The translations under genes and the position numbers were made by a program. This document shows, piece by piece, positions 27,401 through 36,544 of a DNA stretch of 64,000 nt. This DNA comes from Thiodiazotropha sp040507225 (lineage in GTDB: Bacteria > Pseudomonadota > Gammaproteobacteria > Chromatiales > Chromatiaceae), in the NCBI GenBank assembly GCA_040507225.1, contig JBEVVG010000001.1, positions 496,001-560,000 of the forward strand. Reading direction: 5' to 3'. The notes below the pieces were generated by a model that did no database searches, was not told where the DNA came from, and was given only the letters and a program-made list of their open reading frames with translations. Positions within the stretch are counted from its first letter, which is position 1, and the number at the start of each line of letters is the position of its first letter.

Positions 27401-28734
27401 AGCAGGCAATATTCACCCTGATAGCGCTCCTTGGGTGTCTGGGTGCAGGCAATGCTCTGGCTCAGAGCGATCCCCTACAGAACCTGTTGGACCAGGTAAG
27501 GGAATCCCGGGAGCAGCAGCTGCAGCAGAACCGAACCCGGGAACGGCGTTTCCTGGAAACCCATGAGACGCGCAAGGCGCAACTGGAGGCGGTGCGTCAG
27601 GCGCTGCAGGAGGCCGAGACCCGTAAAGCGGAGTTGATGGCGCGGCACGAAACACAACAGTCACGTCTGAAAACCCTCAATCAGCAACTCGATGAGCGTA
27701 GCGGAACCTTTGGCGAACTGTTCGGCGTGGTGCGTCAGGTCGCCTCCGAAAGCCTGAACCTGTTTCGAAACGATCAGACCTCCGCGTTGCACCGGGATGA
27801 TCTGCCGATCCTGGAATCGATCGCCACCAGCCGATCCCTGCCGTCCACTCAGCGCTTGGAAGCGCTGTGGGATATCCTGCTTCAGCGTATCGTGCGCTCT
27901 GGCGAGGTGTGGCGCGCCGGGTTGCCGGTGATTCGCAGCACCGGTGAAGAGCAGCCGGGCGAGGTGATTGGCATTGGACTGTTCAATGCGGTGTCTGATG
28001 GACGTTACCTGCGTTACCTGCCCGAGACCGGACGTTTCGTGGAACTCGGCCGTCAGCCGCCACCCCGCTACCAGTTGATGGCCAAGGCGCTGGAAACCGC
28101 TGAAGCCGGCTTGCAGCAGGTCGCCGTGGATCCTTCCCGGGGTGCGATCCTCTCCCTGCTGGTGCAATCGCCCACCTTTTCGGAACGCATCCGCCAGGGG
28201 GGATTCATCGGCTATGTGATCCTGTTTCTGGGTGGAGTGGGGATCCTGGTGACCCTTGAACGTCTGCTCAGCCTGGCCTGGGTGTGGCGTCGTCTGAAGC
28301 ATCAACGGCAACAGCCGGAAGCCCGCATGGATAATCCCCTGGGGCGATTGCTGACGGTTGCCCGGGATCACCCACAGATATCACCGGATGCCCTGCAAAA
28401 ACATCTCGATGAAGCGATTCTTCGGGAGTTGCCCGCGCTAAAACGGGGACTGCGGCTGCTGGCCATCTTTGCCGCGGTTGCACCGCTGTTGGGATTGCTC
28501 GGAACGGTCACGGGAATGATCGAGACCTTCCAGTCGATCACCCTGTTCGGCACCGGTGATCCCAAGCTGATGTCCGGCGGCATCTCACAGGCCCTGGTCA
28601 CCACCGAACTGGGTCTTGCGGTGGCGATTCCCCTGGTGCTGGTCCACAGTCTGTTGAGCGGACGCTGTAACCGGGTGATCCGCCTGCTCGACCAGGAGAG
28701 CGCGGCACTGGTCGCGGGTCGGACGGTGAACTGA
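27397..28734 (+). CDS. TtpC-like MotA/TolQ/ExbB proton channel protein with periplasmic domain
   Basis: A 445-residue protein. The signal-like N-terminus (MKQAIFTLIALLGCLGAGNA) is followed by an extended, highly charged periplasmic coiled coil (about 25-120), a globular part, and then the ExbB/TolQ domain with helices near 268-290 (IGYVILFLGGVGILVTLERL), 350-370 and 395-425. The signature AVAPLLGLLGTVTGMIETFQ and GGISQALVTTELGLAVAIP is present. This fusion is TtpC of Vibrio TonB2 systems, needed there along with ExbB2 for TonB function. It is coupled to its neighbours by overlapping codons. Confidence 0.92.
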   Translation: MKQAIFTLIALLGCLGAGNALAQSDPLQNLLDQVRESREQQLQQNRTRERRFLETHETRKAQLEAVRQALQEAETRKAELMARHETQQSRLKTLNQQLDERSGTFGELFGVVRQVASESLNLFRNDQTSALHRDDLPILESIATSRSLPSTQRLEALWDILLQRIVRSGEVWRAGLPVIRSTGEEQPGEVIGIGLFNAVSDGRYLRYLPETGRFVELGRQPPPRYQLMAKALETAEAGLQQVAVDPSRGAILSLLVQSPTFSERIRQGGFIGYVILFLGGVGILVTLERLLSLAWVWRRLKHQRQQPEARMDNPLGRLLTVARDHPQISPDALQKHLDEAILRELPALKRGLRLLAIFAAVAPLLGLLGTVTGMIETFQSITLFGTGDPKLMSGGISQALVTTELGLAVAIPLVLVHSLLSGRCNRVIRLLDQESAALVAGRTVN

Positions 28735-29163
28735 ATGGAGTGGCTCTATGCCCATCTGTCCACGGATGTTCTGAGCCTGCTGGAGCGGGGAGGGTTTGTT
28801 CTGTTTCTGATCCTGCTGCTGTCATGGGTTATGTGGTCCCTGATTGTTTTCAGTTATCTGAAACTCTGGTGGAACAACGCCCAGGGTACCCCGGATGTGC
28901 TGCTCACCTGGCTGCCACTGATCCTCTCCCTGGTGCAGATCCTGCCCATGTTGGGTCTGCTGGGTACCATAGAAGCCATGATCGAACTTTTCCATGTCAT
29001 CGCCCGGCATGGCACCGGTAACATCCGGGGCATGGCCGGCGGCATCTCGCAAGCCCTGATCACCACCCTGGCAGGGCTTGTGACCTCACTCTCGGGTTAC
29101 TACTTCTCGAGTGATCTACAGCATCGCCTGAGTCACCGGTCCGGCGCTGTGGAGGTCAGCTGA
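28735..29163 (+). CDS. exbB: ExbB-family proton channel subunit (short)
   Basis: A 142-residue membrane protein with three predicted helices: FVLFLILLLSWVMWSLIVFS, LILSLVQILPMLGLLGTIEA and ALITTLAGLVTSLSGYYF. The conserved LPMLGLLGTIEAMIELF and GGISQALITTLAG mark the MotA/TolQ/ExbB family. The minimal size and lack of a periplasmic extension distinguish it from the preceding TtpC-like gene. It abuts that gene without a gap and overlaps exbD by 1 nt. It supplies proton-motive-force coupling to TonB. Confidence 0.93.
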   Translation: MEWLYAHLSTDVLSLLERGGFVLFLILLLSWVMWSLIVFSYLKLWWNNAQGTPDVLLTWLPLILSLVQILPMLGLLGTIEAMIELFHVIARHGTGNIRGMAGGISQALITTLAGLVTSLSGYYFSSDLQHRLSHRSGAVEVS

Positions 29164-29573
29164 TGCGTCATCAGCATGTGGATGAGGACAATGGTGAACT
29201 GGCGATCAACCTGACGCCGCTGATCGACATGGTGTTCATACTGCTGATTTTCTTCATGGTGACCTCATCCTTCGTCAAAGAAACGGGTGTGGATGTGGAT
29301 CGTCCCAGTGCCGCAACCGCCCAGGTCAAGCCACAGACCGCAATTCTGATCGCCGTCACGCAACAGGGTGAGGTGTGGATCGACCGGCGGCGCATCGATG
29401 CGCGTGCGGTGCGTGCCAATGTGGAGCGTCTGCATGCTGAAAATCCCGAAGGTGCGGTGGTGATCACCGCAGACCGGGAGGCTCCCACCGGGGTGGTTAT
29501 CCGGGTCCTTGATCAGGCCCGACTCGCCGGGGTGGAGAGCGTAGCGATTGCCGCTAACCGGGATGCCCAGTGA
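29163..29573 (+). CDS. exbD: ExbD-family TonB accessory protein
   Basis: A 136-residue protein with a short cytoplasmic start, one helix containing the proton-carrying Asp in NLTPLIDMVFILLIFFMV, and a periplasmic ferredoxin-like domain. The Asp in LID corresponds to the essential Asp25 of E. coli ExbD. With ExbB it forms the ion-driven motor. Start and stop overlap its neighbours by one base each, so the five genes are read as one unit. Confidence 0.95.
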   Translation: MRHQHVDEDNGELAINLTPLIDMVFILLIFFMVTSSFVKETGVDVDRPSAATAQVKPQTAILIAVTQQGEVWIDRRRIDARAVRANVERLHAENPEGAVVITADREAPTGVVIRVLDQARLAGVESVAIAANRDAQ

Positions 29574-30190
29574 TGCGCCTGCTGCTGGGGCTGTCGCTCG
29601 CACTGTTGATCAATCTCGCGTTGTTCTGGCTGCTGGAGACGATGTTGCGTGAAAAGGAGGTCGCCCTGCAGACCACCCCGGCCATGGATCTGGTCAATTT
29701 TGTACGGCTGGCCAAGGCGCCTGAATCCGTGGATCAGCCACCGCCGCGCGAGCAACCGCGGCAGGAGCCGCCACCGCCAGCGCCGAGAACTCCCTTGGAG
29801 CCGGTCAGAGCGCTGAATCCTCCCCGCCAGGATTGGTCGATGCCGGACCTGGATTTGCCCCTGAAACTGTCCGGGGGACCGTTCCTGGGGTCACGCCCGG
29901 AGATTCCCGCAACCCTGGCGGCGGAGCCGGTGCCGCGAATGCGTTTCCCGCCGCGGTATCCACAGCGGGCGCTGATGCGCAGACTCGAGGGAAAGGTGAT
30001 TCTCGAATTCACCATCAATCCGGATGGCAGCGTGAGCGATGCCCGGGTGGTGGAAGCGCATCCTCCGGGTTACTTCGAACAATCGGCGCTGCGTGCGATC
30101 GCCCGCTGGCAGTTTCATCCCAGGATCGTGGCGGGCAATCCGGTGTCACGGACGGCCCGTCAAACCATTTCCTACACCCTCAAACAATGA
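29573..30190 (+). CDS. TonB-family energy transducer (short, TonB2-like)
   Basis: A 205-residue protein: an N-terminal membrane anchor (LLLGLSLALLINLALFWLLE), a Pro-rich linker that is unusually short (about 60-95, PPPREQPRQEPPPPAP), and a TonB C-terminal domain (PRMRFPPRYPQRAL, LEGKVILEFTINPDGSVSDA, ALRAIARWQFHP). It passes the ExbB/ExbD-derived force to outer-membrane receptors. The length matches Vibrio TonB2. The ATG at 29573 overlaps the exbD stop by 1 nt; a GTG 3 nt upstream is an alternative. Confidence 0.94.
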   Translation: MRLLLGLSLALLINLALFWLLETMLREKEVALQTTPAMDLVNFVRLAKAPESVDQPPPREQPRQEPPPPAPRTPLEPVRALNPPRQDWSMPDLDLPLKLSGGPFLGSRPEIPATLAAEPVPRMRFPPRYPQRALMRRLEGKVILEFTINPDGSVSDARVVEAHPPGYFEQSALRAIARWQFHPRIVAGNPVSRTARQTISYTLKQ

Positions 30191-31416
30191 TTGGCCGAAG
30201 ACTTTTGATCTGCCTGGTGGCGCTCCTGATGGGGGAATCCGCGCGGAGCGCCGATGCGGCACCAGCGCCGAGGGACGAGACCCAGGCGGAGCGCTACACC
30301 TACGACTACCTGTTCATGATCGATGCCCTGATCCGGCATGAAAAGTATGACCGTGCTCAGTTGGAACTGGAGGCATTGCTCGAGCGGGTCAAGGACAACC
30401 CAGAGGATGTAGCGCTGGCCAGACAGGCCTATGGCTATCTACATATCGGTCGCAACGAGTTTGCCCGTGCCATCGATGATTTCACTGCGGCGCTGGGTGC
30501 CGGCACACTTCCCGATCCGGTTGAGGCGTCGCTGAGATACACCCTGGCGCAACTGCTCTACGCGGAGGCGCGCTATGCCGAAGGGCTGGAAGAGCTGGAT
30601 CTATGGAAGCGCGGCCAGCAAGCGGTTTCCCCGGATGCTGAGGTGCTGAGCGCCCGTTTCCATTATGCCCTGCAGGCCTGGCAGGCAGCCTACGATGCCC
30701 TGCAGAGGGCGATCGCAAACAGCCCACAGCCCCAGGAGACCTGGTACCAGATGTGGGTCGGCATCTGTTTCGAGCAGAACTGGATGAAACAAAGTATTCC
30801 CATACTCAGGCAGATGCTGGAGCGTTTTCCGGATCGCACGCAATACTGGCAACAACTGGCCAATGTCCACCTGCAGCTGGGCCAGGTGTCCCGGGCGGTG
30901 TCGGTGCTGTTGCTGGCGGATCAACGCAATCTGCTGGATTCGGCGGGGCGTCTCAGACTGGCCCGTCTGCAGTTGCAGAATCAGACACCCTACGACGCCG
31001 CCCGATTGATGGAGACCTGGCTTCAACAGGGCAAACTCAAAGCCTCGGCGCAACACCTGAAACTCCTGGCGGATGCCTGGCTGTTGGCCCGTGAACCCAA
31101 CCAGGCGCTTGCTGCTTTGCAGCGTCAGGCGAGCATCGATACCACGGGTGAGGCGCAGTTGCGGGCCGGCAGGATTCTGTTCGAACAGGATCAGTGGTCT
31201 GAGGCTGCGGAACAGCTCGATACCGGGTTGCGACTGAGTGAAACCGACCGCTTCGAGGATTGGCTGCTGCTTGGGAATGCGTATTACAGAAAGCAGCAGT
31301 GGGATGCCGCGCGAGTGGCGCTTGAGACGGCGCTCAATCTGGCTGAGGATGAACCCCAGCGAAGCCTGGCCGAGGACTGGCTGGACTATCTGGAATCCCG
31401 GGTCGCGGGCGACTGA
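30187..31416 (+). CDS. TPR protein ending the TonB operon
   Basis: A 409-residue protein with a signal-like N-terminus (RRLLICLVALLMGESARS), then helical repeats of tetratricopeptide type across about 45-400 (for example DNPEDVALARQAYGYLHIGR and WQAAYDALQRAI). A TPR gene closes Vibrio-type TonB2 operons, where it is thought to support transport of some ligands. The ATG at 30187 overlaps the tonB stop (ATGA). A much longer upstream frame overlaps tonB out of frame and is rejected. Confidence 0.87.
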   Translation: MIGRRLLICLVALLMGESARSADAAPAPRDETQAERYTYDYLFMIDALIRHEKYDRAQLELEALLERVKDNPEDVALARQAYGYLHIGRNEFARAIDDFTAALGAGTLPDPVEASLRYTLAQLLYAEARYAEGLEELDLWKRGQQAVSPDAEVLSARFHYALQAWQAAYDALQRAIANSPQPQETWYQMWVGICFEQNWMKQSIPILRQMLERFPDRTQYWQQLANVHLQLGQVSRAVSVLLLADQRNLLDSAGRLRLARLQLQNQTPYDAARLMETWLQQGKLKASAQHLKLLADAWLLAREPNQALAALQRQASIDTTGEAQLRAGRILFEQDQWSEAAEQLDTGLRLSETDRFEDWLLLGNAYYRKQQWDAARVALETALNLAEDEPQRSLAEDWLDYLESRVAGD

Positions 31417-31588
31417 CAGCGCCAGCCGGATCGGTCATATCACTTAAAAAGTGTGTGAAATGACGCGCTCTGGCGGTTTTACGAAAGCTGAATAATACGA
31501 TATTCAATTTTGTCTCAATGAGTTAGCTGTTTGGTCTGTATCTTGCTCATGTCTTCTGGATTACAACGACCATAATTGAGGATACAGC
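31417..31588 (+). promoter_or_regulatory. Leader of the copper-receptor gene
   Basis: The 172-bp gap turns AT-rich at 31430-31550, unlike the tightly coupled genes before it, and ends with GAGGATACA just before the ATG. It probably holds a separate promoter, perhaps metal-controlled, but I see no confident -35/-10 pair nor a recognisable Fur or CueR box. Confidence 0.35.
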
Positions 31589-33679
31589 ATGCGACTTACA
31601 GCCCTGTCCCTGGCCATCTCAGCGCTCATGAGCGGTCAGGCCCTCCAAGCGGAGGAACAACAAACCGAAGATCTCAACGAGGTGATTGTCGAAGGGGAGG
31701 CGCAGACCACCCCGGCCGTTACTCTGCTGCCCATGGATGGGGCCGACATGGGGATACCTGCGGATGCGGCAGACTTCCTGCGCAACATCAACGGGGTCTC
31801 CGGGGTGCGCATGGGTGGCCACGGTATCGATCCGATCATTCGCGGCCAAAGTCAGACCCGTCTGAACATCCTCATGGACGGCGCCTACATTCATGGCGGC
31901 TGCCCGAATCGTATGGATCCCCCCACGGCCTATTCCGCGATGGAGAGTTACGACAGCGTCACTGTGATCAAGGGATCGCAGACGGTGCTTTACGGCGGTG
32001 GAGGCAGTGGTGGCACGGTGTTGTTCGAACGCCAACCCCCGCAGTTCGAGCCGGGTAAAAATTACCTCGGAAACATCAATGCCGGTTACAAGGGCAACTC
32101 CAAAACCAAGGAGTTCTCAGCGGATGCGGCAGCGGGTGCCTCGCAGGGCTATGTCCGGGGTATCGTAGGTTACCAGGATGCGGATAACTATGAAGACGGC
32201 GACGGCAATGAAGTGCGCTCCGCCTTCACCAACAAATCCGGTAACCTGATCCTCGGCTATACCCCGGATCAGAACAAAACCCTGCAGCTGAATCTCGAGG
32301 CAACACGCGAGGATGATGTGCTGTACGCAGGAGCGGGCATGGATTCACCCTACAGCGATTCGGACAACCTGCGTCTGAAATACGATCAGCGTGATGCCCT
32401 GGGTCCGTTGTCCGGCTTCAAGGCGGAGTTCTACTCCTCCGAGGTGGAGCATCTGATGGACAACTACTCACTGAGAACCCTGACAGCGCCGATGCGGATG
32501 AGCGTCCCGACCACGTCAGATACCCTCGGTGGCCGGGTGTTGGGCGATGTCATGCTGGGGCAGGCAGTGCTCACCATGGGTTTCGATTATCAGGACAACG
32601 AACGTGATGCGGATCGTTTTTCGGGAATGCCGAATCAGGATCCGACCACTTTGCAGTCGATCATGTGGCCTGGCGCAGAGTTGGAACAGACCGGTGTGTT
32701 TGCCGAGATCTCCATGCCGGTGGCGGATCTGGACCGGGTCAAGGCGGGTTTACGCTACGACCGGATCAAGGCCTCGATCTCCCGGGGTGACGAGAAGCCG
32801 GACCTGGGACCGAGTCCGACACCCAACAACCTCTACGCCATGTACTACTCTGAAACCTCGGAGGACAAGACCGAGGACAATGTGGGCGGATTTTTGCAGT
32901 ATGAGCATGCCATTGGTGATGGCACTCTCTACACCGGTATCAGCCGGTCGGTACGTACCGCTGATGCCACCGAGCGCTATCTGGCCAGTTTCGCGCGCAA
33001 CATGATGACCGGCATGGATACCAGTTGGGTGGGCAATCCGGAACTGGAACCCGAGAAACATCACCAGATCGAGGCCGGTTTCAAGTGGACGGCACAGAAC
33101 TGGTCCAGCGATGTGGCGGTTTATTACAACGATGTCAGCGACTTCATTCTGCGCGATCTGGCCAGGGGCCAGGATGGGGTGCTCGTCGCCAATGGGACGG
33201 CCACGATCTATCGTAACGTGGATGCCGAGTTCTACGGCATCGAATGGGAATCCGCCTATCAGATCACCCAGTCGTTGAAAACCCATGCCGGGCTGGCCTA
33301 CGTGCATGCGGACAACACCACGGATGACCGTCCATTGGCGCAGATCGCACCCCTGGAAGCAACCCTGGGGGTTTCCTACACCACCGGTGGTTGGGATCTC
33401 GGTGGCGCCGTGCGGGCCAACGCCAAGCAGACCCGTGCGGACCTGGAAGAGGGCAGTGGCCAGGATGCACAGGAGACTCCCGGTTGGGGCGTGATCGATC
33501 TGTATGGCGCCTATGACATCAGTCGCAGCGCCCAGGTCAGCTTTGGCATCGACAACCTGCTGGACAAGACCTATGCCTATCATGTCAACCGCGCCAATGC
33601 AGACCCGTTCAACCCGGAAGCCATTCAGGTGAACGAGCCCGGTCGTGAGATCTGGCTCAAGGGCGGTATCCGCTTCTGA
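31589..33679 (+). CDS. TonB-dependent copper receptor, OprC/NosA family
   Basis: A 696-residue outer-membrane receptor with a signal peptide (MRLTALSLAISALMSGQALQA), a TonB-box-like LNEVIVEGE, a plug domain (about 45-150) and a 22-strand-type barrel ending in Phe. The plug has HGGCPNRMDPPTAYSAMESY, a hallmark of the TonB-copper family. Two copper-ligand motifs described for Pseudomonas OprC are visible: CxxxM (C105-M109) and HxM (H288-M290). It probably imports copper into the periplasm. It follows the TonB hexad on the same strand, which likely energises it. Confidence 0.92.
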   Translation: MRLTALSLAISALMSGQALQAEEQQTEDLNEVIVEGEAQTTPAVTLLPMDGADMGIPADAADFLRNINGVSGVRMGGHGIDPIIRGQSQTRLNILMDGAYIHGGCPNRMDPPTAYSAMESYDSVTVIKGSQTVLYGGGGSGGTVLFERQPPQFEPGKNYLGNINAGYKGNSKTKEFSADAAAGASQGYVRGIVGYQDADNYEDGDGNEVRSAFTNKSGNLILGYTPDQNKTLQLNLEATREDDVLYAGAGMDSPYSDSDNLRLKYDQRDALGPLSGFKAEFYSSEVEHLMDNYSLRTLTAPMRMSVPTTSDTLGGRVLGDVMLGQAVLTMGFDYQDNERDADRFSGMPNQDPTTLQSIMWPGAELEQTGVFAEISMPVADLDRVKAGLRYDRIKASISRGDEKPDLGPSPTPNNLYAMYYSETSEDKTEDNVGGFLQYEHAIGDGTLYTGISRSVRTADATERYLASFARNMMTGMDTSWVGNPELEPEKHHQIEAGFKWTAQNWSSDVAVYYNDVSDFILRDLARGQDGVLVANGTATIYRNVDAEFYGIEWESAYQITQSLKTHAGLAYVHADNTTDDRPLAQIAPLEATLGVSYTTGGWDLGGAVRANAKQTRADLEEGSGQDAQETPGWGVIDLYGAYDISRSAQVSFGIDNLLDKTYAYHVNRANADPFNPEAIQVNEPGREIWLKGGIRF

Positions 33680-33689
33680 ACCTTTCCTC

Positions 33690-33757
33690 GCGGATGTTAA
33701 ACCCTTCACATCCGCTCATCGGTCGACCCGCCCCACCTTCGTCCAGGTAGGGGCGGG
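33690..33757 (+). terminator. Tandem hairpins after the copper receptor
   Basis: Hairpin one: GCGGATGT (33690-33697) with ACATCCGC (33708-33715). Hairpin two: CCCGCCCCACCT (33727-33738) with AGGT-A-GGGGCGGG (33745-33757), a long stem with one bulged A. There is no T tract. They probably mark the transcript end or protect the 3' end. Confidence 0.5.
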
Positions 33758-33924
33758 CATCCCGCTTACCGCAATCGGCAGCGCTTCATACTAGCCACCG
33801 CTTGTGCCCGCCTTGAGGGGACTTACCATCAAATCGTTTTCCTGACGTCATCATCCGGTCATCGGATCTGTTTTTAATCAGCCGCTCCTTTCCTGATACA
33901 AAATCATTGATGGAGGCACTGAGC

Positions 33925-35487
33925 ATGTTTGGAAAACGGATTGGACAGACCGCAGTCATGGTCCTGTCGGGCCTGGTTGCTGCGATGAACGGCACGGCAG
34001 CACCGGTAATGGAGCAAGGCATACAGATCGGTGACATCAGCGACGGTCGCGCGATTGTATGGAGTCGCGCGGATCAAGCGTCGCGAATGATCATCGAATA
34101 CGCCACGCACAGCGATTTTAGCGATTCCATTCTCATCCGGGGCGCTTACGCGACACCATCAACCGACTATACCGCGAGACAGGATCTGGTGGATCTGCCG
34201 GCGGGCTCGGATATCCATGTGAAGGTCTGGTTCGAAGATCTGACACAGCAGAAAAATTCCAGTGAGCCGGTCTACGGCAGCTTCCACATGCCGGGCAGGC
34301 ATGACGACATTCGCTTCATCTGGGGTGGGGATACCGCGGGTCAGGGATGGGGCATCAACGAAGCATTCGGCGGGATGAAAATCTATGAATCGATGCGCCA
34401 GGTGAAACCGCTGTTTTTCATAAACAGCGGGGACACGGTCTATTCCGATGGACCCATACCTCAACAGGTCGTGGCGGAAAACGGGGAACTGTGGAGCAAC
34501 CGGGTCACCCCGGAAGTCAGTAAAGTGGCAGAGACCCTGGACGAGTTTCGCGGACGCTACAGATACAACCTGCTGGACGAGAATGTGCTGCGATTCAATG
34601 CCGAAGTACCTCAAATCTGGCAATGGGACGATCATGAAGTGATGAACAACTGGTCCGATGCCAAGGACCTGAGCGCGGACAGTCGCTATACGGTCAAGGA
34701 TCTGCCGCTGCTGGTGTCCCGAGCCACACAGGCGTTCCACGAGTACGCGCCACTTCGTCCTCACGGCGCGGAGGAATCCAACCGGATCTATCGCAAGCTC
34801 TCCTACGGTAATCTGCTGGATGTGTTCGTCCTGGATATGCGCAGTTATCGAGGTGCCAATTCCAGCAACCTGCAGTACCAGGAAAGTGACGCCAGCGCAT
34901 TTCTCGGATCGCGCCAGGTCGATTGGTTGATGAAGTCGCTGCAGGAATCCGAGGCCACCTGGAAGGTCATCGCCGCCGACATGCCGATCGGACTCAATAT
35001 CAGTGATGACTATCAGAATGATCCTCCGCAGCAGTGGGAGGGTATCGCCAATGGAGATGACGGACCCGCGGCCGGACGCGAACTCGAGATCGCGCGTATC
35101 CTCAGCCACATCAAGCACCGACACATCCGCAATGTGGTCTGGTTGACCGCTGACGTGCACTATGCCGCTGCGCACTACTACAACCCCCGGATCGCCGCGA
35201 GCGGAGACTTCACTCCCTTCTGGGAATTCATTGCCGGTCCTTTGAACGCGGGAAGTTTCGGGCCGAATTCAACCGACGGCACCTTCGGCCCGCAAGTCGT
35301 CTTCAATCTGGCTCCCCCCGAAGGCACATCCAACCTTTCGCCTTATGCGGGTCTGCAGTTCTTCGGTGAAGTCAACATCGACCGACGTTCACGGGCGATG
35401 ACCGTCACGTTGAAGGATATCGAGGGCAGGGCGGTTTTCAGTCAAACCCTGCGGGCCGAACGGGGGCGGGGCTATCCACATGATTAG
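33925..35487 (+). CDS. PhoD-family alkaline phosphatase/phosphodiesterase
   Basis: A 520-residue exported metallophosphoesterase. After the signal region comes a PhoD N-terminal beta domain (about 35-120) and the PhoD core with the metal-binding motifs FINSGDTVYSDGP, WQWDDHEVMNNW, DMRSYRG and LTADVHYAAAHYYNP. Family members use Ca and Fe to release phosphate from mono- and diesters. The ATG at 33925 has GGAGG 8 nt upstream; earlier in-frame codons lack such a site. The signal peptide (MFGKRIGQTAVMVLSG) has no twin arginine, unusual for PhoD. Substrate unknown. Confidence 0.9.
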   Translation: MFGKRIGQTAVMVLSGLVAAMNGTAAPVMEQGIQIGDISDGRAIVWSRADQASRMIIEYATHSDFSDSILIRGAYATPSTDYTARQDLVDLPAGSDIHVKVWFEDLTQQKNSSEPVYGSFHMPGRHDDIRFIWGGDTAGQGWGINEAFGGMKIYESMRQVKPLFFINSGDTVYSDGPIPQQVVAENGELWSNRVTPEVSKVAETLDEFRGRYRYNLLDENVLRFNAEVPQIWQWDDHEVMNNWSDAKDLSADSRYTVKDLPLLVSRATQAFHEYAPLRPHGAEESNRIYRKLSYGNLLDVFVLDMRSYRGANSSNLQYQESDASAFLGSRQVDWLMKSLQESEATWKVIAADMPIGLNISDDYQNDPPQQWEGIANGDDGPAAGRELEIARILSHIKHRHIRNVVWLTADVHYAAAHYYNPRIAASGDFTPFWEFIAGPLNAGSFGPNSTDGTFGPQVVFNLAPPEGTSNLSPYAGLQFFGEVNIDRRSRAMTVTLKDIEGRAVFSQTLRAERGRGYPHD

Positions 35488-35524
35488 AACCGCAGATCCG
35501 GTTGCCTGCTGAGGCATGACCACA

Positions 35525-35549
35525 GACCCGGCCGCATCGCGGCCGGGTC
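35525..35549 (+). terminator. Perfect 11-bp hairpin after phoD-like gene
   Basis: GACCCGGCCGC (35525-35535), loop ATC, and GCGGCCGGGTC (35539-35549). It is very stable but has no T tract. It is the probable 3' end of the PhoD transcript, upstream of the separately started EamA gene. Confidence 0.55.
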
Positions 35550-35635
35550 AATCGATTCGGTAGAAGGTACATCCGGCGGGTGCTGCGGTTAGTGATACAA
35601 TCGCCCACCGATGCATCAATCGCGAACCCTTCGAC

Positions 35636-36529
35636 ATGCCACTTCTCCCTAACAAGCAGCATTCCTCACATCCTCTGTTCTGGGGGGTGGTGGCGACTGT
35701 GACCGCCTGCGTGTTGCTGGCGGCCATGGATGGACTCGGTAAGTGGTTGATGCGGGATCTGCCCATGCCTCAGGTGGTGTGGGCGCGTTATTTCTTTCAC
35801 ACCATCATGGTGGGCGCGGTTTTTTCACTGCGCGATGGCTTGGATTTTATTCGTCCCAGGAGACCGGGACTGCAACTGGTTCGCGCCGCCTGCCTGATGG
35901 GGGTGACCTTGAGTCTATACTGGGCCATACAAAGCGTGCCACTGGCCGATGCCACGGCGATCGTGTTTTTTGCTCCGGTACTGGTGACGCTGCTGGCGGG
36001 GATACTGCTGAAAGAACCCGTCGGTGTGCCTGAATGGCTGGCGGTCGGTTTGGGATTTGTCGGCGTACTATTTATTGTGCGACCGGGTTTCCGGGAAGCC
36101 GACCCCGCCCTGCTGCTGGCCTGTCTGGCGGCGGTTTGGCTGGCGCTCTATTTTGTTTTGACCCGGGCACTCAAGGGATATGACAGTGAGCAGACCACGC
36201 TGTTTCACACGACCCTGACCGGGGCGGTGATACTGAGTCTGCTACTGCCACTCTGGTGGCATGCGCCGACTCCGGCAGAGTGGTTTTTTCTGGTGCTTAT
36301 GGGGGTTCTGGGAGCCAGCGGACACTTCCTGCTGGTCAAGGCTTTTCACCTTGCATCGGCATCCCTGCTGTCGCCCTATCTGAATGCCCAACTGGTGGCT
36401 GCGGCGATCATCAGCATGGTGTTTTTCAACGATCAGTTGGAATGGTCGTTTTTCCTCGGCTCATTCCTGATCGTCGGGGCAGGGCTTATGGTCTGGGCGC
36501 ATCAGGCACTCACGGCGCGGGTCAGGTAG
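35636..36529 (+). CDS. EamA/DMT-family transporter
   Basis: A 297-residue inner-membrane protein with about ten helices in two EamA repeats (roughly 15-145 and 155-290). Typical motifs are the early GKWLMRDLP region, ADATAIVFFAPVLVTLLAG and the second-repeat LVKAFHLASASLLSPYLNAQ. The drug/metabolite transporter superfamily moves amino acids, nucleosides or other small solutes; the substrate cannot be told from sequence. It stands alone between PhoD and the convergent DUF2934 gene. Confidence 0.9.
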   Translation: MPLLPNKQHSSHPLFWGVVATVTACVLLAAMDGLGKWLMRDLPMPQVVWARYFFHTIMVGAVFSLRDGLDFIRPRRPGLQLVRAACLMGVTLSLYWAIQSVPLADATAIVFFAPVLVTLLAGILLKEPVGVPEWLAVGLGFVGVLFIVRPGFREADPALLLACLAAVWLALYFVLTRALKGYDSEQTTLFHTTLTGAVILSLLLPLWWHAPTPAEWFFLVLMGVLGASGHFLLVKAFHLASASLLSPYLNAQLVAAAIISMVFFNDQLEWSFFLGSFLIVGAGLMVWAHQALTARVR

Positions 36530-36544
36530 GCGTTCGCCCTCCAA

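Noticed and set aside
29833..30186. Upstream extension of the TPR protein frame overlapping tonB
   Set aside because: Gly/Ala-rich out-of-frame translation of the tonB gene; the ATG at 30187 with ATGA overlap and a signal peptide is the natural start.
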